Origin: Mycobacterium sp. | Lineage (GTDB): Bacteria; Actinomycetota; Actinomycetes; Mycobacteriales; Mycobacteriaceae | Assembly: GCF_002863225.1 (NCBI RefSeq) | Contig: NZ_PKEK01000066.1 | Coordinates: forward strand, 32,853 to 96,852 | Length of the DNA stretch: 64,000 nt | Direction: 5' to 3' | In this document: piece after piece, positions 26,406 through 35,821 of the stretch | Layout of the letters: each line of letters opens with the position of its first letter | Numbering within the stretch: position 1 is the stretch's first letter | Program-made: the position numbers and the translations under genes | The notes under the pieces: generated by a model | Database searches by the model: none | Told to the model about the DNA's origin: nothing | Seen by the model: the letters and a program-made list of their open reading frames with translations, nothing else

Positions 26406-27373
26406 AATCCAACCGGGTGCTGCACAGTCCGCTGACCTGGGGCATCACGGCGATCGCAGTTGCAGTCATCGTCGGGCTGGTGCTGACCTATATTTACAAC
26501 AACCCCCCGGGCAAGGACCAGGTCGTGTCCTTCTACACCGACGACGCGGCGTCGATCCGTGCCGGCGACGAGGTGAGGATGGCCGGCATCAAAGTCGGCA
26601 CGGTTACTGATCTCTCACTGGAGCCCAGTCATGTATTGGTGAAGACGCGCATCAACGACACCGCATTCGTCGGCGATCAGTCGCAAATAGACGTTCGGAT
26701 GCTCACCGTCGTCGGCGGGTACTACGTCAATCTCGCCTCGATGGGCAACGCCCCTTTGGGGAAGGAGACCATTCCCCTTTCACGCGTGACGATGCCGTAC
26801 AGCCTCATCCGCACGCTTACCGACACCACCAAGATCACCCAAAACGTCAACACCAAGCCCATCAACGAGTCGCTGAATCAAGTTTCGCAAGGGCTGACGG
26901 GCACGAACATACAGGTGGTCGCGTCCACCATCGATGCCGGCAACGCGTTGATGTCAACGGTCGAAAGGCAGCGCGGCCAGGTGACAAAAATTCTCAACCT
27001 GTCGGATGAATACATCAGGTCGTTGTCGAACTATCGCGACAAATTCGCGCAACTCGTGAGGAAAGTCTCGATCTTGACCCAGACATTGGTCATCTACAAC
27101 AGGGGCATCGCGCAAACACTGTTGGGCCTCGGCGACGTCCTCCAAGCTCTGAAACCGCTCGGAGACTTCTACGAAACCCATCGTCTCGAATTCATAGAGA
27201 GGGTGCGGGACTTTCTGGAGCGCGGTCGGATGTTCGTCGAGCGCAACGGCTTGACCATACGAGTCCTCAAACGGACACAGAATTTGTTTGACCGAATCCT
27301 CAACGCGGAGAACGCGGACCCAGGCCTTTTGGCGACGGACCTCTGCGTGCCAGTTCCAGGAAGCGCGTGCTGA
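26393..27373 (+). CDS. mceC: Mce-family protein C
   Basis: A 326-residue Mce subunit with an anchor (WGITAIAVAVIVGLVLTYIY), MCE domain (VVSFYTDDAASIRAGDEVRM, AGIKVGTVTDLSL) and a long predicted helical segment rich in coiled-coil-like repeats (VERQRGQVTKILNLSDEYIR). The ATG at 26393 (MQSLKSNRVLHSP) fits best; a longer frame upstream overlaps mceB. The C-terminus carries two Cys residues. Confidence 0.92.
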   Translation: MQSLKSNRVLHSPLTWGITAIAVAVIVGLVLTYIYNNPPGKDQVVSFYTDDAASIRAGDEVRMAGIKVGTVTDLSLEPSHVLVKTRINDTAFVGDQSQIDVRMLTVVGGYYVNLASMGNAPLGKETIPLSRVTMPYSLIRTLTDTTKITQNVNTKPINESLNQVSQGLTGTNIQVVASTIDAGNALMSTVERQRGQVTKILNLSDEYIRSLSNYRDKFAQLVRKVSILTQTLVIYNRGIAQTLLGLGDVLQALKPLGDFYETHRLEFIERVRDFLERGRMFVERNGLTIRVLKRTQNLFDRILNAENADPGLLATDLCVPVPGSAC

Positions 27374-28467
27374 TGCCAGCGCCGCATTCATACCCGTCCG
27401 GGCGAACGCTAGCAGCATGCGTCGCCGCGGCGGCCGTGCTCTCAAGCGCCTCGTGTACGGCATCCACCAAAGCCCAGGCCGTTGACTACTGCGCGATCAT
27501 GCCCGACAGCGTCGGACTCTACGTGGACAACCCCGTCACCCATCTGGGTTACCCGATCGGCAAAATCGCCGCCATCACGCCGTCGGCGCAGTCCGTGCGC
27601 GTCGATTTCACCATAAGCGGCGGACCGCCGATCCCGGCGGACGCAAAGGCAGTCACCAGGTCGACGTCGATCCTCGCGGATCGTGCACTGGAACTCGTTG
27701 GCAATGACCAAGGCGGTCAACACCTTTCCCCAGGCCGCTGCATCCCCCTCGGCCGGTCGCTTACTCCGAAGAGCCTGTCCGAAGTCATCGGATCGTCAAC
27801 GAACTTCATCAACTCGATCAACCCTGCGGGATCGCACAACATCGGTGACCTCGTCCGGGGTGTTGACGAGGCGTCGCGAAATACAGGGCCAAACGCCAAC
27901 AAGTTGCTGACCACCACGTCGTCGGTAGCGGAATCCCCCGACCAAGCGATCGGTGACCTGGGCTCCATCACCCGCAACCTCAAGCAATTGTCGACCATGC
28001 TGGTCGACGTGAACCCGACACTGAAGGGAGTGGCGGACGACGCGGCGTTCTCCGCGGTGCAAGACATAAGCGACGCGTTAAGAGGTGGCGCGGATACCTT
28101 CGAGGGAATCATCGGCATCGTCGAAGCAGCGGGCGCCATCGAAAAGGAACTCGGGCCGCAACTCCAGCAATTGCTCGACGCGGTATCCGTGCTCCTCAGG
28201 AAGATCAGTCCGCGCGCCCCCTTCTACGCGAGCTTGCTGAACGTCACGCCTCGCGTGATCAACGGCTTGATAAACCTCGCGAATAACCACAAATTCACTC
28301 TCCACTACCGGCCACCGCTATACCGGATCCGCACGCCCAACGGTGTCGCTCAGTGCAACCTAATGAACGCGTCCATGCCAGGTAGTTGCGCCAACGTCAA
28401 GGGAACGCCGTATGCGGTGGACGTGGCACTACTTCAATACGTGCTGACTCTAGCGGCGAAAAAATGA
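27373..28467 (+). CDS. mceD: Mce-family protein D (possible lipoprotein)
   Basis: A 364-residue Mce subunit. The start is taken as the ATG at 27373, overlapping the mceC stop (TGATG); an in-frame GTG six bases upstream is possible. The hydrophobic leader TLAACVAAAAVLSS ends in SASCTAST, which resembles a weak lipobox, so it may be lipid-anchored, unlike most MceD proteins. The MCE domain follows (GLYVDNPVTHLGYPIGKIAA), then the element ALELVGNDQGG and helical repeats. Confidence 0.92.
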   Translation: MPAPHSYPSGRTLAACVAAAAVLSSASCTASTKAQAVDYCAIMPDSVGLYVDNPVTHLGYPIGKIAAITPSAQSVRVDFTISGGPPIPADAKAVTRSTSILADRALELVGNDQGGQHLSPGRCIPLGRSLTPKSLSEVIGSSTNFINSINPAGSHNIGDLVRGVDEASRNTGPNANKLLTTTSSVAESPDQAIGDLGSITRNLKQLSTMLVDVNPTLKGVADDAAFSAVQDISDALRGGADTFEGIIGIVEAAGAIEKELGPQLQQLLDAVSVLLRKISPRAPFYASLLNVTPRVINGLINLANNHKFTLHYRPPLYRIRTPNGVAQCNLMNASMPGSCANVKGTPYAVDVALLQYVLTLAAKK

Positions 28468-29465
28468 CACTACGATCCCGCCTGTTCGCCGGTGTCCTCG
28501 CCACGGCCACCGCCCTCACGGTGTCGTCCTGCGCAGCGATCAGCGTTGAAGCGTTACCGCAACCGGGCCCGTCGTACAACGACGGATATGACGTCGTGAT
28601 GCGGTTCGAGAGCGTCCTCAACCTGCCCGAGCGCGCCAAAGTTGTGCTCGACGGCGTAACCGTCGGAGTGGTGTCCAAGGTGACCCTGCGCGACCGCAAC
28701 GTGGACGTGACCGCGCGCATGGCTCACGGCGTCGTAGTCCCGTCCAACATCCACGCGGTGTTGCAACAGGCGACTGTGTTGGGCGACATCTACGTTGCTC
28801 TCGAACGTCCGACGACGGGCGCTGCTCAAGCACCCGCCCTTGCGCCGGGTGCGGCCATCCCCCTTCCTCAAACGACATCCCCACCACAATTAGAGGACAC
28901 CATTGCCAGCCTGGCGAACTTCGTCTCCAGCGGGTCCATTCAACGAGCCCAGAACACGATCATCCGCCTCAATCGCGTGGTGCCGTCGAGCGACGAGGTA
29001 CGAACGCTGACGGGTCGAGTCGAAACCGACCTCTCGGCACTGGCCGCGAACATCGACACGGTCGACGTACTGCTCGACGGTGTGGCGAAATCCGCTGCAG
29101 TCGTAAACAATCACATTCCGGAACTGCAGTATTTTTTCTCACCGACGGGGCAACGCGGCTTCGAACACCTCATAGCCGCCTCGAATTACGTCGCCACGAT
29201 CCTCCCCACGATCGGAAGCATCACTCTGGGTGGATATTGGCTCGTTCCCTTCCTCAATTCGCTAGCCGATTCCGTGGGTGCGCTGCAGCAGTCAAAGGTC
29301 GCTGGCGAATCAGAAATACCAAAGTATCGACGGATATTCACCGACATGTTCCTCCCAGTCGACAAGTACCCGGCCATCAACATCACTTCCATAATTGGGC
29401 CCGACGGTCGGGAGCTATCGGGCAATGTCCAGGAAGTGCTGAGGATCTTGGGGGCTATGCGATGA
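28464..29465 (+). CDS. mceE: Mce-family lipoprotein E
   Basis: A 333-residue Mce subunit of the LprK type. The signal peptide SRLFAGVLATATALTVSSC ends in a lipobox (VSSC), predicting a lipid-modified Cys. The MCE domain follows (YDVVMRFESVLNLPERAKVV, LDGVTVGVVSKVTL). The ATG at 28464 overlaps the mceD stop (ATGA). Presumed role: outer part of the Mce tube. Confidence 0.93.
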   Translation: MTLRSRLFAGVLATATALTVSSCAAISVEALPQPGPSYNDGYDVVMRFESVLNLPERAKVVLDGVTVGVVSKVTLRDRNVDVTARMAHGVVVPSNIHAVLQQATVLGDIYVALERPTTGAAQAPALAPGAAIPLPQTTSPPQLEDTIASLANFVSSGSIQRAQNTIIRLNRVVPSSDEVRTLTGRVETDLSALAANIDTVDVLLDGVAKSAAVVNNHIPELQYFFSPTGQRGFEHLIAASNYVATILPTIGSITLGGYWLVPFLNSLADSVGALQQSKVAGESEIPKYRRIFTDMFLPVDKYPAINITSIIGPDGRELSGNVQEVLRILGAMR

Positions 29466-30415
29466 ACGCCATCAAACTGAAAGATATCATTTCGTATTTT
29501 GTCTTTGCGATCATCATCGCCATCGTCTTGGCCTATTTCGGATCGTTCGGACTTCGCGTCAGCCCGCCTTCTGACCGGACCAACCTGTCCATGGATGTCC
29601 CCGACATGAATGGTCTTGTCACGGACTCGAATGTGCTGTTGCGTGGCGTGCCGGTCGGCAAAGTAACCAATACCAAGACATCCATCAGAGCAGCATCCAT
29701 CGACTTCTACGTCGAGGGTCGATATCAGATTCCCGTCGACACCGAGGTGCAGCTGCAGAACCTATCAGCGCTCGGCGAGTCCTACATAGAGTTAGTGCCT
29801 CGCAGCGAGGGTGGACCGATGCTGACGAACAACCAACATATCTCTACGAAGTCGGTCGTCCAACCGCCATCGATCTCCGAGCTGGCGACGAGCGTCGTGC
29901 GAGTACTCCATCAGCTCGATCCCAAAGCTCTCGCACGGATCATCAGCGAGTCCGACGCCGCATTGCCGGACCCTGTCAAGGTGCTGCCGAACTTGGCGCG
30001 CGCGAGCACCTTGTTCAACAACATGCTCAACGGACTGAACGGCCAGGGCCGCGCACTTCTGAGCAATTTCCAGGTATTGATCCGAAACTCTGAATGGGTC
30101 AAACCGGATTTCACTGCCATCACCCCTCCGACCAAAGACCTTGGGGTTACATGGCAGGAGTTGTACAAGCACTTGCCGATTCTTTTCACTCGCGACGAGC
30201 CTGAAGGCCTCCTGAATCTTAAGCATCTCGTCGACCGACTTCAGACCCTGCTGGATTCGAATGGCGGCGACCTCAAGATCCTGGGTGAGGCATTTCAGCC
30301 GAAGCTCAACACCATCGCCGCGACTTTGATGAATTTCGACAGTGGCCAAATTCTCGACCACTTCCTTCAGCAGGTGCCCGCTGACGGAATGATTACGCTC
30401 CACGTCGCGCCATGA
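29462..30415 (+). CDS. mceF: Mce-family protein F
   Basis: A 317-residue last Mce subunit: an N-terminal anchor (FVFAIIIAIVLAYFGSFGL), an MCE domain (DVPDMNGLVTDSNVLLRGVP, VGKVTNTKTSI), ALGESYIELVP and helices. The ATG at 29462 overlaps mceE (ATGA). At 317 residues it lacks the long low-complexity C-terminal tail of many MceF proteins. Confidence 0.92.
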   Translation: MNAIKLKDIISYFVFAIIIAIVLAYFGSFGLRVSPPSDRTNLSMDVPDMNGLVTDSNVLLRGVPVGKVTNTKTSIRAASIDFYVEGRYQIPVDTEVQLQNLSALGESYIELVPRSEGGPMLTNNQHISTKSVVQPPSISELATSVVRVLHQLDPKALARIISESDAALPDPVKVLPNLARASTLFNNMLNGLNGQGRALLSNFQVLIRNSEWVKPDFTAITPPTKDLGVTWQELYKHLPILFTRDEPEGLLNLKHLVDRLQTLLDSNGGDLKILGEAFQPKLNTIAATLMNFDSGQILDHFLQQVPADGMITLHVAP

Positions 30416-30464
30416 CCCGAACGGGCGATCGTTCCCCTGGGATGACTTCAAGAAAGGCTAAACA

Positions 30465-31136
30465 ATGACCGTAAATGAGACCGAAGCGCAGGAGACGCGC
30501 GAACCCGACGCAGACGCTGCGTCCGGGGCCCCCGCTGGCGGCGCGACGAAGGTGTACTCAGCCGATGAAGTGGGCGCGGCTGTGCCCGACGAGGCAAAAC
30601 CGAGCCGCCGAGAGAGGTCAGTGTCCGTCAGTCTGCGGGGCTTGATCCTGGGTGCGTTGATTGTGGCGCTGGTGGCTGCGGTGGCCGCCTTGGGTTGGCT
30701 GTACGTCGATGCGCGCCACCAACTCGACACTCACGCCGCTCAGTCGGCCAATAAGGCGCGCGCGGAGAAAGTCGCGCTCGACTATGCAGTGAACGCCGCC
30801 ACGATGGACTACAAGGACCTACAGGCCTGGCACGTCAAACTCGTCGCGGGCACCTCGCCAGAGCTGACCAAGAAGCTCTCCGACGCGGGCACCTCCATGG
30901 AACAGGTTCTGGTGCCGCTGCAATGGAGTTCGTCCGCGCAACCCCTGGTAGCCAAGGTCAGATCAACGACGGGCGGCATCTACGTCGTGGACAGTTTCGT
31001 CAGCGTTCAGACGAAGACCGTACAAGCGCCGGAGGCGCTGCAATCGACCGCGACGTACAGCACCACGATCGACAGCAACAACAACTGGCTGATCACCGAC
31101 GTCGGGGGAATCGGTTCAGCGGTGGGGCCGAAATAG
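30465..31136 (+). CDS. Mce-associated membrane protein (Mas)
   Basis: A 223-residue protein of the kind that follows mce genes. An acidic, Ala-rich cytoplasmic N-terminus is followed by a single membrane helix at about residues 58-80 (LRGLILGALIVALVAAVAAL) and an extracellular domain with the family pattern YAVNAATMDYKDLQ and the end TYSTTIDSNNNWLITDVGGI. Such proteins are thought to stabilise Mce complexes. It is 49 bases after mceF. Confidence 0.88.
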   Translation: MTVNETEAQETREPDADAASGAPAGGATKVYSADEVGAAVPDEAKPSRRERSVSVSLRGLILGALIVALVAAVAALGWLYVDARHQLDTHAAQSANKARAEKVALDYAVNAATMDYKDLQAWHVKLVAGTSPELTKKLSDAGTSMEQVLVPLQWSSSAQPLVAKVRSTTGGIYVVDSFVSVQTKTVQAPEALQSTATYSTTIDSNNNWLITDVGGIGSAVGPK

Positions 31137-31165
31137 CACTCGCAAGCGTCTCGAGGGATGGGGTC

Positions 31166-31822
31166 ATGGTGGCAATAAGAAACAGGGTTCGGCGCGGCGC
31201 AGCTGCCGTGGGCTGCACGGTCATGTTGGCGACGATGGGCGTCCTCACGGGACCGCCTGCCGGCGCTGATCCCGACCTCGAAGTCCCGCTTCCCGACCCG
31301 CCGTCGGACAGTTCCTTAATCAGACCCCTACCCGTCATCACGCCGACAGCGTCGTCGTGGACCCCGAAATTCCCCTTTCCGTACGACCAAACGAGGAACA
31401 AAGTCACTGCCGCGGACATTACGGCGATGCGTGAAATGTGTCAGTGGTACAACGCCCAATACGCCACACTGCGTTTTCAGATCGACAGACTGCAAACCAA
31501 TCGGATCGGCAACGACGGTAAGGATTACGACTACACCCGAGATGGCATTCAGCAGCAGGTCGACATCGTTTCCGGAAACATCAGCCAGGCCGTCGACTTT
31601 CTGACCCCGCGGGTCCACTCACTGAGCCAGCCTCAGAATCCCTACGGCGACAACTACTTTCCCATCTATGAGGGCGAGGCCTTCTTCAAGCTCTGGGAGC
31701 AGTTGTCGAATGTCAACAACGGCATCTTGGCGCACCAGGCCGATTGGTTTACTGGGCCGTCGGTACAGAAAGCGAAGCGTTGGGGGAGCGACATCCACCG
31801 CTCCCATGTATGTGAAGGGTGA
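31166..31822 (+). CDS. Secreted mce-operon protein of unknown function
   Basis: A 218-residue exported protein. The signal peptide (RRGAAAVGCTVMLATMGVLT) ends near PAGADPD, followed by a Pro-rich linker and a mostly helical domain (MREMCQWYNAQYATLRFQID). The start ATG at 31166 is chosen because the leader begins there. It is followed with a GTGA overlap by another exported protein. I do not recognise a family name; its place in the mce operon suggests an envelope role in transport. Confidence 0.8.
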   Translation: MVAIRNRVRRGAAAVGCTVMLATMGVLTGPPAGADPDLEVPLPDPPSDSSLIRPLPVITPTASSWTPKFPFPYDQTRNKVTAADITAMREMCQWYNAQYATLRFQIDRLQTNRIGNDGKDYDYTRDGIQQQVDIVSGNISQAVDFLTPRVHSLSQPQNPYGDNYFPIYEGEAFFKLWEQLSNVNNGILAHQADWFTGPSVQKAKRWGSDIHRSHVCEG

Positions 31823-32361
31823 GTCGCGTGTGCGAAGTGAAGGTAAAGATCTCGGCCCGGCCATTTGGAGTGCTGAGCCGCCCCACCGGGCGGGATCGCG
31901 CGGCGCCTCGGCGCTACGCCCAACTTGGAACGTGTTCAGCCGCAATCGCATTGATGATCGGCAGCGTTGCCCTGGCTCCGTCGGCGGCGGCCGATACGAC
32001 CGAAACTCTAAGGGCCGCGGTATCGGCAGCGCGGGGAGCGGCATGCGCGCCGTTGCGGTCCGATCCGTTGATCGATAAAGCGGCCGGCAAAATCGATGAG
32101 ACCACTGATCGATGGATCAACATGACGGCGCGGGCCGTTCCGGAGTCGAACGCGTTACCGGTCCTGAAGGACCTCGGCTACGGCGGCACCAAGGCAACGA
32201 TATTGTCGGGCGCTGCTCAGAGTCCGGCGAACGCAATAAAAGCAACCTTGTTGCAGGGCTTCGCCAAGATCCCCGACTGCTCGTGGACCGACTTCGGCGT
32301 AGCCACGCTCCACAACGCTAAGAAGGACATGATTTTCACGACAGTTGTGCTGGCTGCTTAA
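31819..32361 (+). CDS. Secreted CAP-like mycobacterial protein
   Basis: A 180-residue exported protein starting at GTG 31819, which overlaps the previous stop. A basic leader and hydrophobic segment (CSAAIALMIGSVALAPSAAA) precede a domain with two Cys residues (RGAACAPLRSDPLIDKAAG and FAKIPDCSWTDFGVA). It resembles a conserved mycobacterial family with a CAP/SCP-like core. No enzymatic motif seen. The leader start could be later than annotated. Confidence 0.78.
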   Translation: MSRVCEVKVKISARPFGVLSRPTGRDRAAPRRYAQLGTCSAAIALMIGSVALAPSAAADTTETLRAAVSAARGAACAPLRSDPLIDKAAGKIDETTDRWINMTARAVPESNALPVLKDLGYGGTKATILSGAAQSPANAIKATLLQGFAKIPDCSWTDFGVATLHNAKKDMIFTTVVLAA

Positions 32362-32418
32362 TACGGACTGTTGCCGCTCATCGCCATGCATCCACATTGT
32401 CAACGCTGGAGGAGCCAA

Positions 32419-32859
32419 GTGAAGCAATTTCAATCGAGGGCGGTCGCGGTGGTTGTCGGTCTCACTGGCTTGGTGTACGCACCGGCGGCGCACGCAGAGG
32501 ACACCGTCACCTACCAGATCTTCTCGGATTCGGTCGGCGAGTTGGCTGGCGTCGAATACCGCGACACGGCGGGTAAGCACTTGCTGCTGGACGTGCCGTT
32601 GCCTTGGACTCTGACGGTGCCGGTTGTCACCGCGACGAGCCCGACAAGCGGTGGCGCCGAACTGCGTGCCGACTGGCGACCCAACTTTCGGACGGCCGCC
32701 ACCGTTGCGCGGGTTTTGCAGGGCCATTTCGTGACGGTCCGCATCATGAAAGGAAACGACGTCCTCTGCGAGAGCATCCTCGACCTAGGAAATGCCACAT
32801 GCTACGGCAACGTGCCGCACACAGCGGAAAACGAATCATCGCCGGGCAACCTGCCGTGA
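32419..32859 (+). CDS. Secreted MmpS-like protein
   Basis: A 146-residue exported protein. The start is GTG at 32419, placed by a strong GGAGGAG site at 32408-32414. The signal peptide ends at AAHAEDT. The domain (VTYQIFSDSVGELAGVEYRD, LPWTLTV and two late Cys) resembles the beta-rich fold of MmpS transport accessory proteins, but without a membrane anchor. Overlaps the next gene by GTGA. Confidence 0.78.
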   Translation: MKQFQSRAVAVVVGLTGLVYAPAAHAEDTVTYQIFSDSVGELAGVEYRDTAGKHLLLDVPLPWTLTVPVVTATSPTSGGAELRADWRPNFRTAATVARVLQGHFVTVRIMKGNDVLCESILDLGNATCYGNVPHTAENESSPGNLP

Positions 32860-33386
32860 CCGGGCGACCCGGGGGGACCGCTCGACGATTTGGTCGCTGG
32901 CTGGCCTTGTCCGCGTCCGCAAGTGGGCTAGTACTCGCCGCGGCGCCGGCGGCGCACGCTGAGCCGAACGGCGGTGATCCGTCGAGTCCTTATCCGGCCA
33001 CCTACCTCATCCTCGACTACTACAACAAGGTGAAATACGACGATTACTTCACCAACAGTGCTGGCGGCGTATGGTTTTCGACCCCACTCGGACTTAATTG
33101 TGGCATCTGGGACCGGGGCAGCTTCGGCTGCACAGGCGATATCCGGGGCGCCCCGCCAAGCACGACGAACGTCGGGTGGGTCAACGGAAACATCGAAACT
33201 CGCTACGATGCGTTGTTGGGGGCGCAGACCCCCCCGGGGCAGGCCGAGCGCGATCTTCCGCCACGGAATTACATCGAGTACAACGGGACCAGGTGTACCA
33301 CGATGGCTGATACGAGCACGTATTGCCAGCACGGTGCGTTCCGATTCTTCGTCACGCCGACCCGGACTTATCTAAGCCCGCCGTGA
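32856..33386 (+). CDS. Secreted mycobacterial protein of unknown function
   Basis: A 176-residue exported protein with start GTG at 32856 overlapping the previous stop. The signal peptide (WLALSASASGLVLAAAPAAH) ends near AHAEPNGG. Four Cys residues are spaced through the mature part (LNCGIWDRGSFGCTGDIRG, GTRCTTMADTSTYCQHG), likely forming two disulfides. It belongs to a mycobacterial family I recognise by pattern but cannot assign a role. It is the last gene of the mce-linked run. The 260 bases after it, to 33647, hold nothing recognisable. Confidence 0.78.
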   Translation: MTGRPGGTARRFGRWLALSASASGLVLAAAPAAHAEPNGGDPSSPYPATYLILDYYNKVKYDDYFTNSAGGVWFSTPLGLNCGIWDRGSFGCTGDIRGAPPSTTNVGWVNGNIETRYDALLGAQTPPGQAERDLPPRNYIEYNGTRCTTMADTSTYCQHGAFRFFVTPTRTYLSPP

Positions 33387-33646
33387 CGACTTTTGCCTCT
33401 GAACGTATTCGGCCAGTGGGGTTGCAACGACGTTGCCGCAGGCTCGACGAAGTGAGTGAGTTGAGTGTCTGCTGCGCTCAACGAGGACGCTCGTTCGAGC
33501 CGAAGAAGTTGGCCCAGCAAGCATTCGGTGGGTAGACGAACGTCGAACGTCACCCACTCTGAAATTATCGCCCGCGATTACACCGTGCGGCAACGACTTT
33601 CGTGGTCAGCTATGTCGCAATACCAGTTGGCTGGCGCGAGTACAGC

Positions 33647-33964
33647 TCAAGGAACGACTCGATCGGCGTACTGAGGACAATATGTCTTCACGGCCAGCAC
33701 AAAGAATGGGTGGGCTTTACTCGGCGGGTCGATTCTTGTGTACCGCACGATGCGCTCTTCTATTTCCTGGGGATTTCTATGGAGCCAGAGGAAATAACAC
33801 GCAGACTCCGCTTGACTGACCAGGTTGTCGTAACGTTGCACGAACCCCATAGCTTGGGCGTCCCGCACGAAGTCGGCATTGTCAGCCTGTGCCGCCGGCG
33901 CCCCCAGCAGCCCGAGCGTCACTCCGATCGCAACGCAACCATTCCTCAGTGCACACATGCCCAT
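33647..33964 (-). CDS. DUF732 secreted protein
   Basis: A 105-residue exported protein. The leader (MGMCALRNGCVAIGVTLGLL) ends near AQADNAD, followed by the DUF732 pattern with FVRDAQAMGF and two Cys (ESACYFLWL, KTYCPQYADRV). The start is taken as the ATG at 33964; a second ATG two codons later is possible. One of four DUF732 members in the window. Confidence 0.8.
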   Translation of the reverse strand: MGMCALRNGCVAIGVTLGLLGAPAAQADNADFVRDAQAMGFVQRYDNLVSQAESACYFLWLHRNPQEIEERIVRYTRIDPPSKAHPFFVLAVKTYCPQYADRVVP

Positions 33965-34049
33965 GATATTCCGTTCTTGGAGGCATTCTTCGGGGATGAC
34001 GTCGTGGGGCTGAACGGCCGGAACTGAGTCCACCGCGCGTGGGATCTCA

Positions 34050-34352
34050 CTATGGGCACAGGTCGATGAACGCTAGTTGGCTGAGCACCGGATCGATGAA
34101 CGTTGCCCCGACCCCTTCGAACCCTGCGGCGCGTTTGTCGCAGGCATACCGACCATCGGTGAGCAGCTCGCCGTCGCTGCGGAACGCCGTCGGGTTGTGG
34201 GCGACCGAATAGACTTGGCGTGCCTGGTCGAGATATCGAATCTCATTAGGCGTCAAGGGGGTCAACGGATCGGCATGTGCTAGTGGAGTGACGGCCGCGC
34301 AGACGGCCATCGCCACGAATGTTCCGACCGCTAACCTCTTTCGGCTGCTCAC
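34050..34352 (-). CDS. DUF732-like secreted protein
   Basis: A 100-residue exported protein: a signal peptide (RLAVGTFVAMAVCAAVTPLA) cleaved after HAD, then a short mature domain ending in LSQLAFIDLCP with paired Cys (YACDKR and DLCP), in keeping with DUF732. It is about 85 bases upstream of the other DUF732 gene on the same strand and probably shares its transcript. Confidence 0.8.
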   Translation of the reverse strand: MSSRKRLAVGTFVAMAVCAAVTPLAHADPLTPLTPNEIRYLDQARQVYSVAHNPTAFRSDGELLTDGRYACDKRAAGFEGVGATFIDPVLSQLAFIDLCP

Positions 34353-34795
34353 GTGGATCCCTTCTGAGTATGCCCGCGCATGACTTCGAGCGATCCTAGC
34401 TGGATCAGCCTGGAGCGGGAACGTATCGGCGGCTCTTCAAGCGGAGCGCGAATCGCCATGCACGCCAACTGCTTACCTCCGTTCGCGAACGGTAAATTAT
34501 CGCGCCAAAGCGGCTGCTAATCAGAGCGTTTTTATTCTATACTAGATTACGGCCAGATTTTGTGATGAACTAAACACCAGTTGAGGTGCAGGCTATCGAT
34601 GTTCAGAGTGCGGTGCCTTCCTTGGATCGAAGTCGCTCAGACTGGGGGTGGGTTCTTTTTGTGGTGGCGAGTGGCGCGTTCGCGCAGCGGCTGTTGCCCG
34701 CCAAGCCGTACGACTGCTCGTAGGCACACCGGCAATCGTGTACCTACGACACGAACGATGGCATCACGATGTGTCGAGTGAAGGAAGGCTTGCCC
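34353..34795. other. Intergenic region with AT-rich operator-like site
   Basis: No gene seen. At 34531-34550 lies an AT-rich block ending in TAGATTA (34543-34549), one of the half-sites shared across the window. It could drive the esterase at 34796, about 245 bases downstream, or the divergent DUF732 genes. Confidence 0.4.
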
Positions 34796-35821
34796 GTGGA
34801 TGTTGGAATTCAGGTCGAGGGTCTGACGAAGTCGCTTGATTTTCAGCGACCGACGCTCAGGCCACTCTTCGATGACGAACTGAGGCCCGCGCTAGATGCG
34901 ACGGCGGGTTTTCTTTCCGTGAATGCGTCCACGCTGGAGCCGCTACGACAGGGGTGTTCAGCCGCAGCGACCGCGGCGAAAGAGACGGCGGACCGGCTGG
35001 GTGTGGCACATACCCAGCGGACCATTGAAGGTCCCGGTGGCTCCATTGAACTGTCCATCTTCAGGCCGGCCGACACCGACGCTCGAGCACCGGCAATGTA
35101 CACGTTGCATGGCGGCGGAATGGTCATGGGGGACCGGTTCTTTTTCTTCCAGGAGGCCGGTCACCTGCAGTGGGCGCGGGAATTCGGGGCAGTCGTCATA
35201 TCTGCGGAATACCGTCTGGCACCGGAGTTCCCAGCACCGGCGGGCGTGGAAGATTGCTACGCAGGCTTCGAGTGGGTCGTCGCGAACTCCGACGAATTGG
35301 AAATCGACCCGGATCGGCTGATCATTGCAGGAGTGTCGGGCGGTGGAGGCTTGGCGGCGGGCGTATCGCTTCTGAGCCGCGATCGGCAGGGTCCACGCCC
35401 GCTGGCGCAGATGCTGATCTGTCCGATGCTCGACGACCGCTTGGAGACGTTGTCCGCCAGTCAGTTTCGTGACACCGACGGGGTTGGGGGTGCCTGCTCG
35501 GCGGAAAGCGCCGCATTTCTGTGGGATTGCGTGCTTGGTGCGGGTCATCAGGGTCGAGAAGTCGACCATCACGTGGTACCCGGCCGGGCCACCGACCTTA
35601 GTGGGTTGCCGCCTGCGTTCATCGACGTGGGTTCGGCTGAGGTCTTCCGCGATGAGAGCGTCGCCTACGCGTCCAGGTTGTGGGCGAGCGGCGTACGAGC
35701 AGAGTTGCACGTCTGGGGCGGGGCGTTCCACACCTCCGACATCATGGTGCCCACCGCGGCCGTGTCGGTCGCAGCGCACGCGACGCGCGCCGACTGGCTC
35801 CGCAGAACGTGGATGGGCTGA
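34796..35821 (+). CDS. Hormone-sensitive-lipase-type esterase with MceG-like N-terminus
   Basis: A 341-residue alpha/beta hydrolase. The oxyanion HGGG (MYTLHGGGMVMGDRF), nucleophile GVSGGGG, acid region FIDVGSAEVFRDESV and His in GGAFHTSD are intact. It would hydrolyse a short-chain or lipid ester. The GTG at 34796 is favoured by a GGAAGG site. The first 18 codons read GIQVEGLTKSLDFQR in the middle, strikingly like the MceG ATPase start at 47088 (GIEVEGLTKSFGSQR), with 11 of 18 positions identical. The esterase fold starts later, so this looks like a fused 5' piece of an MceG gene. Confidence 0.88.
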   Translation: MDVGIQVEGLTKSLDFQRPTLRPLFDDELRPALDATAGFLSVNASTLEPLRQGCSAAATAAKETADRLGVAHTQRTIEGPGGSIELSIFRPADTDARAPAMYTLHGGGMVMGDRFFFFQEAGHLQWAREFGAVVISAEYRLAPEFPAPAGVEDCYAGFEWVVANSDELEIDPDRLIIAGVSGGGGLAAGVSLLSRDRQGPRPLAQMLICPMLDDRLETLSASQFRDTDGVGGACSAESAAFLWDCVLGAGHQGREVDHHVVPGRATDLSGLPPAFIDVGSAEVFRDESVAYASRLWASGVRAELHVWGGAFHTSDIMVPTAAVSVAAHATRADWLRRTWMG

